64,000 nucleotides of DNA from Streptomyces sp. MUM 2J (GCF_022414535.1 NZ_JADWYM010000010.1:93396-157395); one strand, 5' to 3'. Numbered from the stretch's first letter, positions 28,565-37,862 are shown. Notes: a model not told the origin generated them from the sequence alone. Made by a program: numbers and translations.

Positions 28565-30999
28565 GTCCCCACCCCCACCAGGCCGGTGTCTCGGCCGTCC
28601 CGGTCCCCGTGCACGGCACCGTCCAGTCCCAGCAGCAGCCGGGCCACCGGCACCACGGCATCCGCGCGCCCGTCGTCGAGGCCGGCCGCGAAGCCCGGCA
28701 GTCCGGCCCGGACGGCGCGCACCGTGCCGGGCCGTCGCTCCGGTCCGCGCCGGGCCAGTTCGCCGAGGGTGCGGCGCACACCCGGTGCGTACGCCGCGAA
28801 CGTCCTCCGCAGCAGCGGCAGTACGTCGGTGAACGCCTGCGCCGGCACCCCGGTGAGCCAGCCGTCCACCAGGGCGAGCAGCCGCTCGTCGTGCACGAGG
28901 AGCATCCCGCTGCCCCCGCCGCCGACGAACCCCTCGATCCAGGCGGCGGCGTCCTGCGGTGGCGTCCCGGGCGACAGCGCGAGCCCCATCAGCCGCGCCG
29001 CCTCGTCCTGCTCCATGAGCCCGTCGTCCAGCAGCAGCCGCGCGGCGCGCCCCCGGACCTGGCCGGGCACCGCGTCCCGCGTGGACAGCACCCGCAGCAC
29101 CGCCTGCCAGCGGGGCCGCAGACCGTCGCCGGGCCGTGCCGCCCGGCCGGCGGGGGCGTCCGTGGCGTCCGCGAGCAGCCCCACCGCCCCGTGCACCGCG
29201 TCCATCCGGCGCCGCATCCCGTCGGCGGCGTCCGGGGCGAGGGCGGCGCAGGCGGGGGGCAGGCCGACGAAGACCCGGTCGGCCAGGCCCACCGCGACCT
29301 CGGCGAGCGCTCCGGTGTCGGTGCCGCGCACGTCGCCGTAGCGCAGGGAACGGACCAGGGCGGGCAGGGCCTGGGTGAGGCGGCCGACGTCCGCCTCGAG
29401 CGCGGCCCGGTCGGCCAGTGCCCGCATCACCGCGGGCAGCGCGTCCGTCAGGCCGGCCAGCAGGCAGTGCTCGGCCAGCGCGGTGACCTCCGCCAGGACC
29501 TGGGCGGCCGTCGCGTCCGCCTCCGCCTTGCCGGTCGCGGCGGCGATCACGGTCGTCCCCCACACCCCCGCCTCGGCGACTCGGACCGACAGCTCCGGCT
29601 GCCAGCGCAGCCGCCAGGTCTCCCGGAACGTGCCGGTGCCGACGCGTGAGGCGGCCGGCTCGCCCCAGTCGACGCCCAGCAGCCGAAGCCGGTGCAGCAG
29701 CCTGCTGCGCTCGGCGTCGGTGTCCTTGCGCAGGTCGAGTTCCAGCTCCCGGTCCGCGGCCTCGGGTCTGAGCCGCAGCCGCCGTTGCAGCCGGTCGAGG
29801 TCCCGCTGGAGCGGCACGGCCGGGGCCGCCCGCGGCACCTCGCCCAGGTCCTCGCCGACCACGAGCCGGTCGTGCACCAGGGCGAGCGGGACGTCCGAGC
29901 CGTCGCACATCACCGCCCGCGCGGCGTCGGTCGTCTCGCGCAGCCCGGGCAGGGGCCGCCCGCGCAGCGCGGCGAGGGTGTCCGCCAGCCGCACCGCCTC
30001 GATCACGTGCGCGGGCGAGACGATCCGGTCCTCCTCCCGCAGCAGCCCCGCCACCCTGGTCAGCCATCGCTCGACCGGCCGGTCGGGGGCGGCGAAGAGG
30101 TGTCCGTACCAGCCGGGCGCGTCGACGCCCGCGCCGTACCCGCCGGTCCGGGCCAGTCTGCGGTGCGTCCACGGCACCCAGGTGAGGTCCGCCCTGACCT
30201 TGGGCAGCCCCTTGAGCAGCGCCCGGTCGGCGGCGACGGCCGACGGCCGCCGCAGGGCGGGGACGTGCCAGGCCCCGCAGACCACGGCCACGTCGTCGCC
30301 GGTCTCGCGCCGGGCGGCGCGCAGCCGGAGGCGCATGTGCGCCTCCCGCACGAGGTCCCGGTCGGGTCCGCCGCCGTACGCCTCCCGCAGCGTGGTCATG
30401 GCCTCCTCCAGGGCCGCGAACGGGGCGAAAGCGTCGTCCCCGTCCGCGCCCCGGTGCTCGACGGCGTCCTCCCACCAGCGCTCGGGGTCGTCGTACCCGG
30501 CCGTGTCGGCGAGGACGGCGAGCGGATCGACCCGCACGTCGGCGGAGGCAGGCTGCTCCTGCGTGTCCTGCCCCGCCGCTCTGCCGGCCGCCGCGTCACC
30601 GGCGTCGCCGCGCGGGCCGGTGGTGGCAGTGGTGGCGGTGGTGGCGCGCTCCCAGGCAAGGGTGTGCGCGGCCGGGAGGTCGATGAAGTGGACCGGGACC
30701 TCGTGCTCCAGGGCCCAGCGAAGGGCGACCCACTCCGGGGAGAACGCGGCCAGCGGCCAGAACGCCGGGCGGCCGGGCTCGTCCACGGCATGGGCGAGCA
30801 GGGCGACCGGCGGACGCATGTCCGCGTCCGCAGCCAGCGGGATAAGCGGGTCCGCCTCGGGCGGACCCTCGATCAGCACGACCCGCGGCCGGGCCGCCTC
30901 CAGCGCCGCGCGGACCGCGCGGGCCGACCCGGGCCCGTGGTGCCGCACCCCGAGCAGCCACGGCCCGCCCCCTCCCGCGGTCGCCGCGTCCCCCGTCAT
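28561..30999 (-). CDS. DUF5682 family protein
   Basis: 812 aa from the ATG at 30999 (GGAGGGGG ribosome site). The N-terminal ~270 residues contain LGVRHHGPGSARAV (H20-H21), VVLIEGPPEADPLIP (E44) and DDVAVVCGAWHVPAL (H245). This order of GxxH, Glu and GxxH recalls the TIKI/TraB-EreA-ChaN superfamily of esterase- or protease-like folds. The rest is a long helical region with Ala/Leu/Arg-rich repeats. The function has not been established to my knowledge. The ATG overlaps the stop of a 53-codon ORF (ATGA), and its own stop overlaps the vWA start (GTGA). Confidence 0.88.
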   Translation of the reverse strand: MTGDAATAGGGGPWLLGVRHHGPGSARAVRAALEAARPRVVLIEGPPEADPLIPLAADADMRPPVALLAHAVDEPGRPAFWPLAAFSPEWVALRWALEHEVPVHFIDLPAAHTLAWERATTATTATTGPRGDAGDAAAGRAAGQDTQEQPASADVRVDPLAVLADTAGYDDPERWWEDAVEHRGADGDDAFAPFAALEEAMTTLREAYGGGPDRDLVREAHMRLRLRAARRETGDDVAVVCGAWHVPALRRPSAVAADRALLKGLPKVRADLTWVPWTHRRLARTGGYGAGVDAPGWYGHLFAAPDRPVERWLTRVAGLLREEDRIVSPAHVIEAVRLADTLAALRGRPLPGLRETTDAARAVMCDGSDVPLALVHDRLVVGEDLGEVPRAAPAVPLQRDLDRLQRRLRLRPEAADRELELDLRKDTDAERSRLLHRLRLLGVDWGEPAASRVGTGTFRETWRLRWQPELSVRVAEAGVWGTTVIAAATGKAEADATAAQVLAEVTALAEHCLLAGLTDALPAVMRALADRAALEADVGRLTQALPALVRSLRYGDVRGTDTGALAEVAVGLADRVFVGLPPACAALAPDAADGMRRRMDAVHGAVGLLADATDAPAGRAARPGDGLRPRWQAVLRVLSTRDAVPGQVRGRAARLLLDDGLMEQDEAARLMGLALSPGTPPQDAAAWIEGFVGGGGSGMLLVHDERLLALVDGWLTGVPAQAFTDVLPLLRRTFAAYAPGVRRTLGELARRGPERRPGTVRAVRAGLPGFAAGLDDGRADAVVPVARLLLGLDGAVHGDRDGRDTGLVGVGT

Positions 31000-31157
31000 T
31001 CCGTCCCCCTCCGCTTCCGGGGCCAGGCGGTGTCGTCGTCGCCCGGCGTCGCCGTCGGCGCTTCGGGCCGCCCCGCCCCCACCCGGCTGCCCGCGGCCGC
31101 CCGGCCCGGTTTGCCCCCGGTCTGCAACGGCTCCCGGCCCCCGCGCCCGGCGGTCAC
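30996..31157 (-). CDS. 53-aa ORF bridging MoxR and DUF5682 genes
   Basis: The frame begins at a GTG that overlaps the MoxR stop as GTGA (31157-31154). It ends in a TGA that overlaps the DUF5682 ATG as ATGA (30999-30996). The 53-residue product is basic and Gly/Pro/Arg-rich with no hydrophobic segment or known domain. Exact overlap on both sides suggests that ribosomes pass through it and re-initiate. It may be a real small protein or merely a coupling device; codon bias is not decisive. Confidence 0.45.
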   Translation of the reverse strand: MTAGRGGREPLQTGGKPGRAAAGSRVGAGRPEAPTATPGDDDTAWPRKRRGTE

Positions 31158-32293
31158 GCGCCCACCTCCCGGCACGCGCGGTAGAAATCGCTCCAGCCGT
31201 CGCGCTCGCGGACAACTGACTCCAGATACTCCCGCCACACCACCCGGTCGGAGGCCGGATCGCGGACCACGGCGCCGAGGATGCCCGCGGCGACGTCCGA
31301 CGGCCGCAGGACGCCGTCGCCGAAGTGCGCGGCCAGCGCGAGCCCACCGGTGACGACGGAGATCGCCTCCGCGGTGGACAGCGTGCCGCTGGGCGACTTC
31401 ACCTTGGTCCGGCCGTCGGTGGTGATCCCGTCACGCAGCTCGCGGAAGACGGTGACGACACGGCGGATCTCGTCGATGCCGTCGGGCACGGACGGCAGGT
31501 CGAGCGACCGGCCGATCTGGTCGACGCGCCGCGAGACGATGTCGACCTCCGACTCGACGCTCGCCGGCAGCGGCAGCACCACCGTGTTGAAGCGGCGGCG
31601 CAGGGCGCTGGACAGGTCGTTGACGCCCCGGTCGCGGTCGTTGGCCGTGGCGATGAGGTTGAAGCCGCGCACGGCCTGGACCTCCTGCCCCAGCTCCGGG
31701 ATCGGCAGGGTCTTCTCCGACAGGATCGTGATGAGGGTGTCCTGCACGTCGGCCGGGATGCGGGTCAGTTCCTCGACACGCGCGGTCGTGCCCTCGGCCA
31801 TGGCCCGCATGACGGGGCTGGGCACGAGCGCGTCGCGGCTGGGGCCGTGGGCGAGCAACTGCGCGTAGTTCCAGCCGTAGCGGATCGCCTCCTCCGGCGT
31901 GCCGGCCGTGCCCTGCACGAGCAGCGTGGAGTCGCCGCTGACCGCGGCGGCCAGGTGCTCCGACACCCAGGTCTTCGCGGTGCCGGGCACGCCGAGCAGC
32001 AGGAGGGCGCGGTCGGTGGCGAGCGTCGTGACGGCGACCTCGACGACGCGGCGCGGGCCCACGTACTTCGGTGTGATCACCGTGCCGTCGGGCAGCGTTC
32101 CGCCGAGCAGGTAGGTCGCCACCGCCCACGGCGACAGCTGCCAGCGGGCCGGGCGCGGACGGTCGTCCTGCGCGGCCAGCGCGGCGAGTTCGTGGGCGAA
32201 GGCCGTCTCGGCGTGTGGCCGCAGGGCCTGCGCGGTCGGCGCGGGCCCTGTCCCGCCCGGCGCGGTGGCCGTCGTCTCCACGGACACAGACAT
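31154..32293 (-). CDS. MoxR-type AAA+ ATPase
   Basis: 379 aa from the ATG at 32293 with GGAGGGGGACTT upstream. Walker A is GVPGTAKT (101-108). The Walker B-equivalent lies around RVEELTRIP (172-180), sensor 1 is NLIATAND (212-219) and the arginine-finger region is SSALRRRFN (228-236). MoxR ATPases remodel or load cofactors into targets, usually with a vWA partner; here that partner is two genes downstream. It heads the minus-strand unit MoxR - 53-aa ORF - DUF5682 - vWA and is divergent from the SWIM gene. A DNA-damage-type promoter variant lies upstream. Confidence 0.94.
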   Translation of the reverse strand: MSVSVETTATAPGGTGPAPTAQALRPHAETAFAHELAALAAQDDRPRPARWQLSPWAVATYLLGGTLPDGTVITPKYVGPRRVVEVAVTTLATDRALLLLGVPGTAKTWVSEHLAAAVSGDSTLLVQGTAGTPEEAIRYGWNYAQLLAHGPSRDALVPSPVMRAMAEGTTARVEELTRIPADVQDTLITILSEKTLPIPELGQEVQAVRGFNLIATANDRDRGVNDLSSALRRRFNTVVLPLPASVESEVDIVSRRVDQIGRSLDLPSVPDGIDEIRRVVTVFRELRDGITTDGRTKVKSPSGTLSTAEAISVVTGGLALAAHFGDGVLRPSDVAAGILGAVVRDPASDRVVWREYLESVVRERDGWSDFYRACREVGA

Positions 32294-32335
32294 GGCGAAG
32301 TCCCCCTCCGGCTCGTCCGGTTCGAATCTGCCTCC

Positions 32336-32358
32336 ACCGTGCACCACACCACTGACAA
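32336..32358 (-). promoter_or_regulatory. RecA-independent DNA-damage-type promoter, near match (MoxR operon)
   Basis: Minus strand TTGTCAGTG (32358-32350), 8 bp, then CACGGT (32341-32336). It matches the actinobacterial motif tTGTCRgtg-N8-TAnnnT except for C at the first -10 position. It is about 43 bp upstream of the MoxR ATG. Confidence 0.6.
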
Positions 32359-32445
32359 TCGGCTCCGACCTGTGGGAACGCCCTCCCGGTGAGGCTTGCG
32401 GACCGGCGCCGGGGGCCCGTTGGGCAGGGCCACGTCCGGTCTCGA

Positions 32446-32467
32446 TGTCAGTGGGGGGACCTACCGT
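32446..32467 (+). promoter_or_regulatory. RecA-independent DNA-damage-type promoter, full match (SWIM gene)
   Basis: TGTCAGTG (32446-32453), 8 bp, then TACCGT (32462-32467), a full match to tTGTCRgtg-N8-TAnnnT apart from the first optional T. The -10 ends 7 bp before the SWIM ATG at 32475, so transcription would start at or very near the ATG and give a leaderless message. Confidence 0.7.
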
Positions 32468-32474
32468 CGGGTTC

Positions 32475-33839
32475 ATGACTGAGCAGGGGGTGCGCCGGAG
32501 CGTGGACCAGGTGCTGGCACTGGCATCTGACGCCGCGTCGAGGAGGGCCGGGAGCAGGCTCGGCGTGGCGGGACCGTGGTCCGGGGCAGGCTGTTCCGGC
32601 GAGGGCGCGGTGTGGGGGCTGTGCCAGGGCGGCGGCAGCACGCCGTACCGGACGGTCGCCGACCTCGGGGACGCGGCCGGACCCGCGTACAGGTGCAGTT
32701 GCCCGAGCCGCGCGTTCCCGTGCGAGCACGCGCTCGGCCTGCTGCTGCTCTGGGCGGAGGAGGACGGTGCGGTGCCACGGGGGGAACCGCCGCGGTGGGC
32801 CGCGCGGTGGTTGGGGGACAGCGCGGAGGGGAGAGGACGGCGGGCGGAACGAGGCGTCACGGCGGGCGCGGGCGGTTCGTCGTCCGCGCCCGCCGACCCG
32901 CAGGCGGCGCGGCGCCGGGCGGAGCGCCGGGCGGAGCGGATCACCGCGGGCGCCACGGAACTGGAGCAGCGCCTCGCGGACCTGCTGCGCGGCGGTCTCG
33001 CCGGGGCCGAGCAGGCGGACCCCGGGCTGTGGGAGGAGACGGCGGCGCGCATGGTGGACGCCCAGGCGCCGGGCCTGGCCGCCCGGGTCCGGGACCTGGC
33101 CGGGATCGCCTCCTCGGGCCCGGGCTGGCCGGTGCGCCTGCTGGAGGAGTGCGCCCTGCTCCATCTTCTGGACCAGGGCTGGCTGCACCGTGAGCGGCTG
33201 CCGCGGGAGCTGGCGGCGACGGTCCGGTCACGGGTCGGTCTGGCCCGGACGGCGGACGGCCCGCCGCTGCGCGACCGGTGGCTGGTCCTCGCCCGGTACG
33301 ACGTGGCGGACGCGAGCCTGACGACACGTCGGACCTGGTTGTACGGCACCGCCACCCGGCACACGGCCCTGCTGCTGTCGTACGGCGCCGCCGGCCGCGC
33401 CCCGGAACCGGCGCTGCCGGTCGGGCTGGCGCTGGACGCCGAGGTGTCGGCCCATCCGGGCGGTCAGCGGCGGGTGGCCCTGCGCGAGCGGTACGGCGCC
33501 CCCGCCCCGACACGGGCCCGGCCCGACGGGGTGACGGCGGCTCGGGCGGCGGCCCACTACGGCGAGGCGCTGCGCGCCGATCCCTGGCTGGACTCCGTCC
33601 CGGTGACCCTGGAGCGGGCCGTACCGGTTCGGGACGGGGACAGGTGGCAGCTCGCGGACGCCGACGAGGACGCCGCGCTGCCGCTGACCGCCGCCTCCGC
33701 GAGCCGGCCGGGCCTGTGGCGGCTGGTCGCGCTCTCGGGCGGTGCCCCGGTCAAGGTCTTCGGCGAGTTCGGCCACCGCGGTCTCACCCCGCTCGCGGCC
33801 TGGCCGCGGGCGACGGGCGAGGTGGTGCCGCTGCACTGA
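32475..33839 (+). CDS. SWIM zinc-finger protein of the MoxR cluster
   Basis: 454 aa. The SWIM motif C74-x-C76-x6-C83-x-H85 (YRCSCPSRAFPCEHALGLLLL) would bind Zn and mediate DNA or protein contacts. The remainder is a helical Ala/Arg-rich region (115-200) and a C-terminal domain with WLVLARYDVADASL and WRLVALSGGAPVKVFGEFG. It has no clear ribosome site, but a -10 hexamer lies 7 bp before the ATG, consistent with leaderless translation. It is followed after 157 bp by the DUF5691 gene. It is divergent from MoxR, sharing a 181-bp promoter region. Confidence 0.9.
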   Translation: MTEQGVRRSVDQVLALASDAASRRAGSRLGVAGPWSGAGCSGEGAVWGLCQGGGSTPYRTVADLGDAAGPAYRCSCPSRAFPCEHALGLLLLWAEEDGAVPRGEPPRWAARWLGDSAEGRGRRAERGVTAGAGGSSSAPADPQAARRRAERRAERITAGATELEQRLADLLRGGLAGAEQADPGLWEETAARMVDAQAPGLAARVRDLAGIASSGPGWPVRLLEECALLHLLDQGWLHRERLPRELAATVRSRVGLARTADGPPLRDRWLVLARYDVADASLTTRRTWLYGTATRHTALLLSYGAAGRAPEPALPVGLALDAEVSAHPGGQRRVALRERYGAPAPTRARPDGVTAARAAAHYGEALRADPWLDSVPVTLERAVPVRDGDRWQLADADEDAALPLTAASASRPGLWRLVALSGGAPVKVFGEFGHRGLTPLAAWPRATGEVVPLH

Positions 33840-33996
33840 GCCGCGGACCCCGTCCCACGGGACACCGGCGCGGACACCCCGCCGCTGCCGCAGGACCCGG
33901 TTTCGGTGCCCCCGGCCGTGGCGAGGGGGCCACGGACGCGAGGGAACGGACGGGAAGAGAAAGAGGAAGGCAGAGGAAGGAAGGGGAAGGACACGT

Positions 33997-35619
33997 ATGA
34001 ACCGCAGCACCGCTCCGGCGGCACCGTCCTCGGCGGACGCCTGGGAGGAACTGGTCACCGCAGCGCTGCTGGGCACGGACCGGCGCACACCGCCCGGTGT
34101 CGCCCCCGGCCGCCCGGCCCCCGTCGCGCTGCTGGACGCGGCAGCCGTGGCGACCGTACGGCGGCGGGCCGGGATACGGCCCGCGTCCGCGGCGCCCCGT
34201 CCGGCACCGGCTCCCGACGACCCGCGCCCCGCGCTGCCCGCGGCGGCGGCCCGCAGGCTCGGCACGCTCCTGGCGGACCGCACCGGCGGAGGCGCGGGAC
34301 GCCGGGGCTCGGCACCGGACCTGATGGAGCTGCTCCCCCAGTGGCTGGCGGCGGCGAACGCCCACGGCTACGCCGCTCCCGCGCACACCCTGCCGGCGCT
34401 GCTGGACGCGGCGCGCGGGCGCACGGACCTCAGACCGGCGGCGCTGGAGTTCGCGGGGCCACGAGCACTGTGGCTGGCCCGGCTGAACCCGGACTGGCGG
34501 TTCGCGCTGCGGACGATGTCCGGCGGCGGGGCCGCGCCGCCCGGGGAGGACGATCCCGGGCGCGTCGACCGGCTGTGGCGGGAGGGGTTGTTCGCGGAGC
34601 GGGTCGCACTGCTGTCCGCGCTGCGCGCGCGTGATCCCGCCGCCGGCCGGGAACTGCTGGCGTCGACATGGACGGCGGAGCGGGCCGAGGACCGGCTGAT
34701 GTTCCTCGACTCGCTGCGTGCGGGTCTGGGCCCGGACGACGAACCGTTCCTGGAGGCGGCACTGAGGGACCGGAGCCGCACGGTGCGATCGACCGCGGCC
34801 GAGCTGCTGTCGGCGCTGCCCGGCTCGGCGCTCGCGACGCGCATGGCGGTGCGGGCCGCGGCGTGCGTGGCGGTCGACCGCGCACCGGGCCCGCCGACGC
34901 TCGTGGTGGAGGCACCGCACGAGTGCGACGCCGGCATGGAGCGCGACGGCGTCGTGGCCAAGGCGCCGCCCGGCCGGGGCGAGCGGTCGTGGTGGCTGGG
35001 ACAACTGGTGGAGGCGGCACCGCTCGGGACGTGGTCCGGACGTTTGGGCGGGCGGACGGCGCGGGAGATCGTGTCGCTGCCGGTCGCGGACGACTGGCAG
35101 GGCGAACTGCACGCCGCATGGTGCCGGGCCGCGGTGCGGCAGCGGGACCCGCGGTGGGCGCACGCGCTGCTGGGGGCGCCGTCCGCGCCCGAGGCCGGTG
35201 GGCCGGGCGCCCTCTCGCTGGCCGAGCGGGCCAGGCTGCTCGCGACCCTGGAGGCGGATGAGCGGGCTCAGTGGGTGGCCGGGTTCATCGCCGTACACGG
35301 ACTGTCCGAGGCGTTCCAGCTGCTCGGGGTGTGCGCCGTGCCGTGGGCGGCGCCGCTCGGGCGGGCGGTCGTCGACGCGCTCAACATCGCACGGGACGCG
35401 GGAAGTTACCCATGGAGTTTCAGTGGGGTGATGGGACTGGCCGAGCGCTGTCTGGACCCGGCGCACACGGCCCGCCTGGACGGCCTGCTGGCCGTGCCGG
35501 ACGAGGCGGAGGGCGCCTCCCCGGGAGCCGGCGGATACTGGGCGGAGGCCTTCCAGCGCCTGGTCACGACGCTGCGGCTGCGCGCGGCGATGGCGGAGGA
35601 ACTCAGCCCTGCGTGCTGA
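33997..35619 (+). CDS. DUF5691 family protein
   Basis: 540 aa from the ATG at 33997, preceded by a long purine tract ending GGAAGGGGAAGG. The N terminus (DAWEELVTAALLGTDRRTPP) is the conserved DUF5691 opening. The middle has short helical repeats resembling HEAT-like solenoids (LLSALRARDPAAGRELLAST, PFLEAALRDRSRTVRSTAAELL). No catalytic motif is seen, so a scaffold role is inferred. It occurs with SWIM, DUF5682, MoxR and vWA genes, as here. Convergent with icmB. Confidence 0.88.
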   Translation: MNRSTAPAAPSSADAWEELVTAALLGTDRRTPPGVAPGRPAPVALLDAAAVATVRRRAGIRPASAAPRPAPAPDDPRPALPAAAARRLGTLLADRTGGGAGRRGSAPDLMELLPQWLAAANAHGYAAPAHTLPALLDAARGRTDLRPAALEFAGPRALWLARLNPDWRFALRTMSGGGAAPPGEDDPGRVDRLWREGLFAERVALLSALRARDPAAGRELLASTWTAERAEDRLMFLDSLRAGLGPDDEPFLEAALRDRSRTVRSTAAELLSALPGSALATRMAVRAAACVAVDRAPGPPTLVVEAPHECDAGMERDGVVAKAPPGRGERSWWLGQLVEAAPLGTWSGRLGGRTAREIVSLPVADDWQGELHAAWCRAAVRQRDPRWAHALLGAPSAPEAGGPGALSLAERARLLATLEADERAQWVAGFIAVHGLSEAFQLLGVCAVPWAAPLGRAVVDALNIARDAGSYPWSFSGVMGLAERCLDPAHTARLDGLLAVPDEAEGASPGAGGYWAEAFQRLVTTLRLRAAMAEELSPAC

Positions 35620-35672
35620 GCGGCGGCACCGTCACCGGAGACCGCCGCACCGCCCCGGACCACCGGGGCGAC

Positions 35673-35706
35673 GGCCCCCGGGACGGCCGCACCGCCCCCG
35701 GGGGCC
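35673..35706. terminator. Hairpin between DUF5691 and icmB
   Basis: GGCCCCCGGG (35673-35682) pairs with CCCGGGGGCC (35697-35706). It lies in the 143-bp convergent spacer, which also carries three imperfect GCCGCACCGCCC repeats. Confidence 0.6.
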
Positions 35707-35762
35707 GCAGCACCGCCCGGGGGAACGGCCGCGCCGTCCCCTTCGGTCGACCTGGCCGGGAC

Positions 35763-36179
<417 letters not shown>

Positions 36180-36657
36180 CACTGCCTCCATGAAGCGACT
36201 GCATTCGTCCCTGTCGGCGGGTGCCGCGGCACCCGCACCGGCCAGGGAAGTGAACGAACGTTATCGCCAGCATCCCGCACCCGGCCGTTTCGCGGTGGGG
36301 AGGGAGGGGGAAATCACACGCAGGGACACACCAGCAGCGCACCGTTCCAAGTCGCGCAACGGGAGCCGCAGCGAGGTCGTCGCACCGCCGCGCCGCAGGC
36401 CGCGCGCCGCGTCGGTGCGACACCTCGGCGATGGCACGCAGGGCACGTAGGGCAGACACGGCACGACAGCGGGGAACTCGCCGCCGCATCGGCGGCAGGT
36501 CTCTCCACGTCATCGGCGCACCACGGGCACCACGGGCCGCCGGCCGCGCTCACCCCACCGTCCCCGCTCCGGCATCGCCGACCACCTCCGCCACGGCTCC
36601 CCGGGAGTGCACACGGGGGACAAGGCCGTCCTCCAGCGTGCCGACAGGAGGCCGGCC
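36180..36657. other. Divergent region between icmB and the lipase gene
   Basis: 478 bp without a supported gene. The part beside icmB contains the AT-richer run GAACGAACGTTATCG (36252-36266), a likely promoter segment. The rest is Arg-coding in several frames. Nothing else recognised. Confidence 0.55.
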
Positions 36658-37659
36658 ATGAAGGTCACCAGAGTTCTGCAGCCCGCTCTCGCGCCCTTCT
36701 CAGCCTTGCCAGCCTTGCCGATCTTGTCGGCTTTGTCGGGTTTGTCGGCCTTCTCCCTCCTGTCGCCGTCCTCCTTGCCGCCGTCCTCCTTGCCGCCGTC
36801 CTCCCTGCCGTCTCTTCTACCGCTGTGCCGGCGGATGCTGCCGACGAGACTGGCGGGGCTGTCCGTGGCGCTGCTGAAGGCGACCGCCCTGGAGTGCGCG
36901 ATCCTCGCGGGACACCTCCTGCTCTATCCCTCCGGCATCACCCAGGAACGGCGGACCCCCGCCGGTCGGCCGCTCGCGACCGACACCCCGGACCCCGCCC
37001 GGCTCCCGGCCCCAAAACAGCCTCCGGTGGTCCTGCTGCACGGCTTCATCGACAACCGCTCCGTGTTCGTCCTGCTGCGCCGCAGCCTTGCCCAACACGG
37101 CCGGCAGCGCATCGAGTCGCTCAACTACTCGCCGCTGACCTGCGACATCCGTACCGCGGCCGACCTGCTCGGCCGGCACATAGAGGAGATCTGCGAGCGC
37201 ACCGGCAGTGAGCGGGTCGACGTCGTCGGACACAGCCTCGGCGGGCTGATCGCGCGCTACTACGTGCAGCGCCTGGGCGGGGACCACCGCGTGCGCACCC
37301 TGGTCACGCTGGGCACGCCGCACTCGGGCACGCGGGTCGCCCCGCTGGCCAACGCGCACCCGATCGTCCGCCAGATGCGCCCCGGCTCGCCGGTCCTGGA
37401 GGAGCTGTCCCGGCCTGCGCCCGGCTGCCGCACCCGCTTCGTCGGCTTCTGGAGCGATCTGGACCACCTGATGGACCCGCTGGACACCGCCTGCATCGAC
37501 CACCCCGACCTGACCGTGCAGAACGTCCAGGTCAGCGGGGTCGGACATCTGGCGCTGCCGGTGCACCCGGCCGTTGCGGCGGGGATACGCCAGGCCCTCG
37601 ACGCGGAGCTGCCGGGCGCGGAGACCGCCGAGCAGGCAGGGGGACTGACGGTGGCGTGA
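36658..37659 (+). CDS. Alpha/beta-hydrolase, secreted or membrane-associated triacylglycerol lipase-like
   Basis: 333 aa from the ATG at 36658 (AGGAGG seven bases upstream). The Leu/Ser/Pro-rich first 55 residues are encoded by short tandem repeats. A membrane-spanning or signal-like stretch (LAGLSVALLKATALECAILAGHLLLYP) follows. The lipase fold shows the oxyanion LHGF (127-130), nucleophile S193 in GHSLGG, an Asp in FWSDLDHLMDP and the catalytic His in GVGHLALPVHP. Likely an ester hydrolase acting at the membrane. A start at the internal ATG 36835 (MLPTRLAG) would remove the repeats but has no ribosome site. Confidence 0.85.
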   Translation: MKVTRVLQPALAPFSALPALPILSALSGLSAFSLLSPSSLPPSSLPPSSLPSLLPLCRRMLPTRLAGLSVALLKATALECAILAGHLLLYPSGITQERRTPAGRPLATDTPDPARLPAPKQPPVVLLHGFIDNRSVFVLLRRSLAQHGRQRIESLNYSPLTCDIRTAADLLGRHIEEICERTGSERVDVVGHSLGGLIARYYVQRLGGDHRVRTLVTLGTPHSGTRVAPLANAHPIVRQMRPGSPVLEELSRPAPGCRTRFVGFWSDLDHLMDPLDTACIDHPDLTVQNVQVSGVGHLALPVHPAVAAGIRQALDAELPGAETAEQAGGLTVA

Positions 37660-37862
37660 CGCCTCCGGGCCACCCCGCCCCCCTCGGATCGAACAACCTT
37701 CGAACGCAACGCCAAGGGTGCGTCCGCAGTTCGACGAAACACGGCCGAATGCCCGTTTCCTGCGGGCGGGAAACCTGACGAAGATTGTCGCGCCCGCGTA
37801 CCGCCGGGTACAGTCGCCGCACTGCTCTGGCAGCCCCTGTTGTCGAGGCGAAAGAGAAGTTG

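Noticed and set aside
30996..31238. Longer 80-codon version of the bridging ORF
   Set aside because: Its extra codons lie inside the MoxR coding sequence; the GTG that overlaps the MoxR stop is the more natural start.
36252..36266. LexA box (GAACGAACGTT)
   Set aside because: Lacks the GTTC half at proper spacing; treated only as AT-richer promoter sequence.
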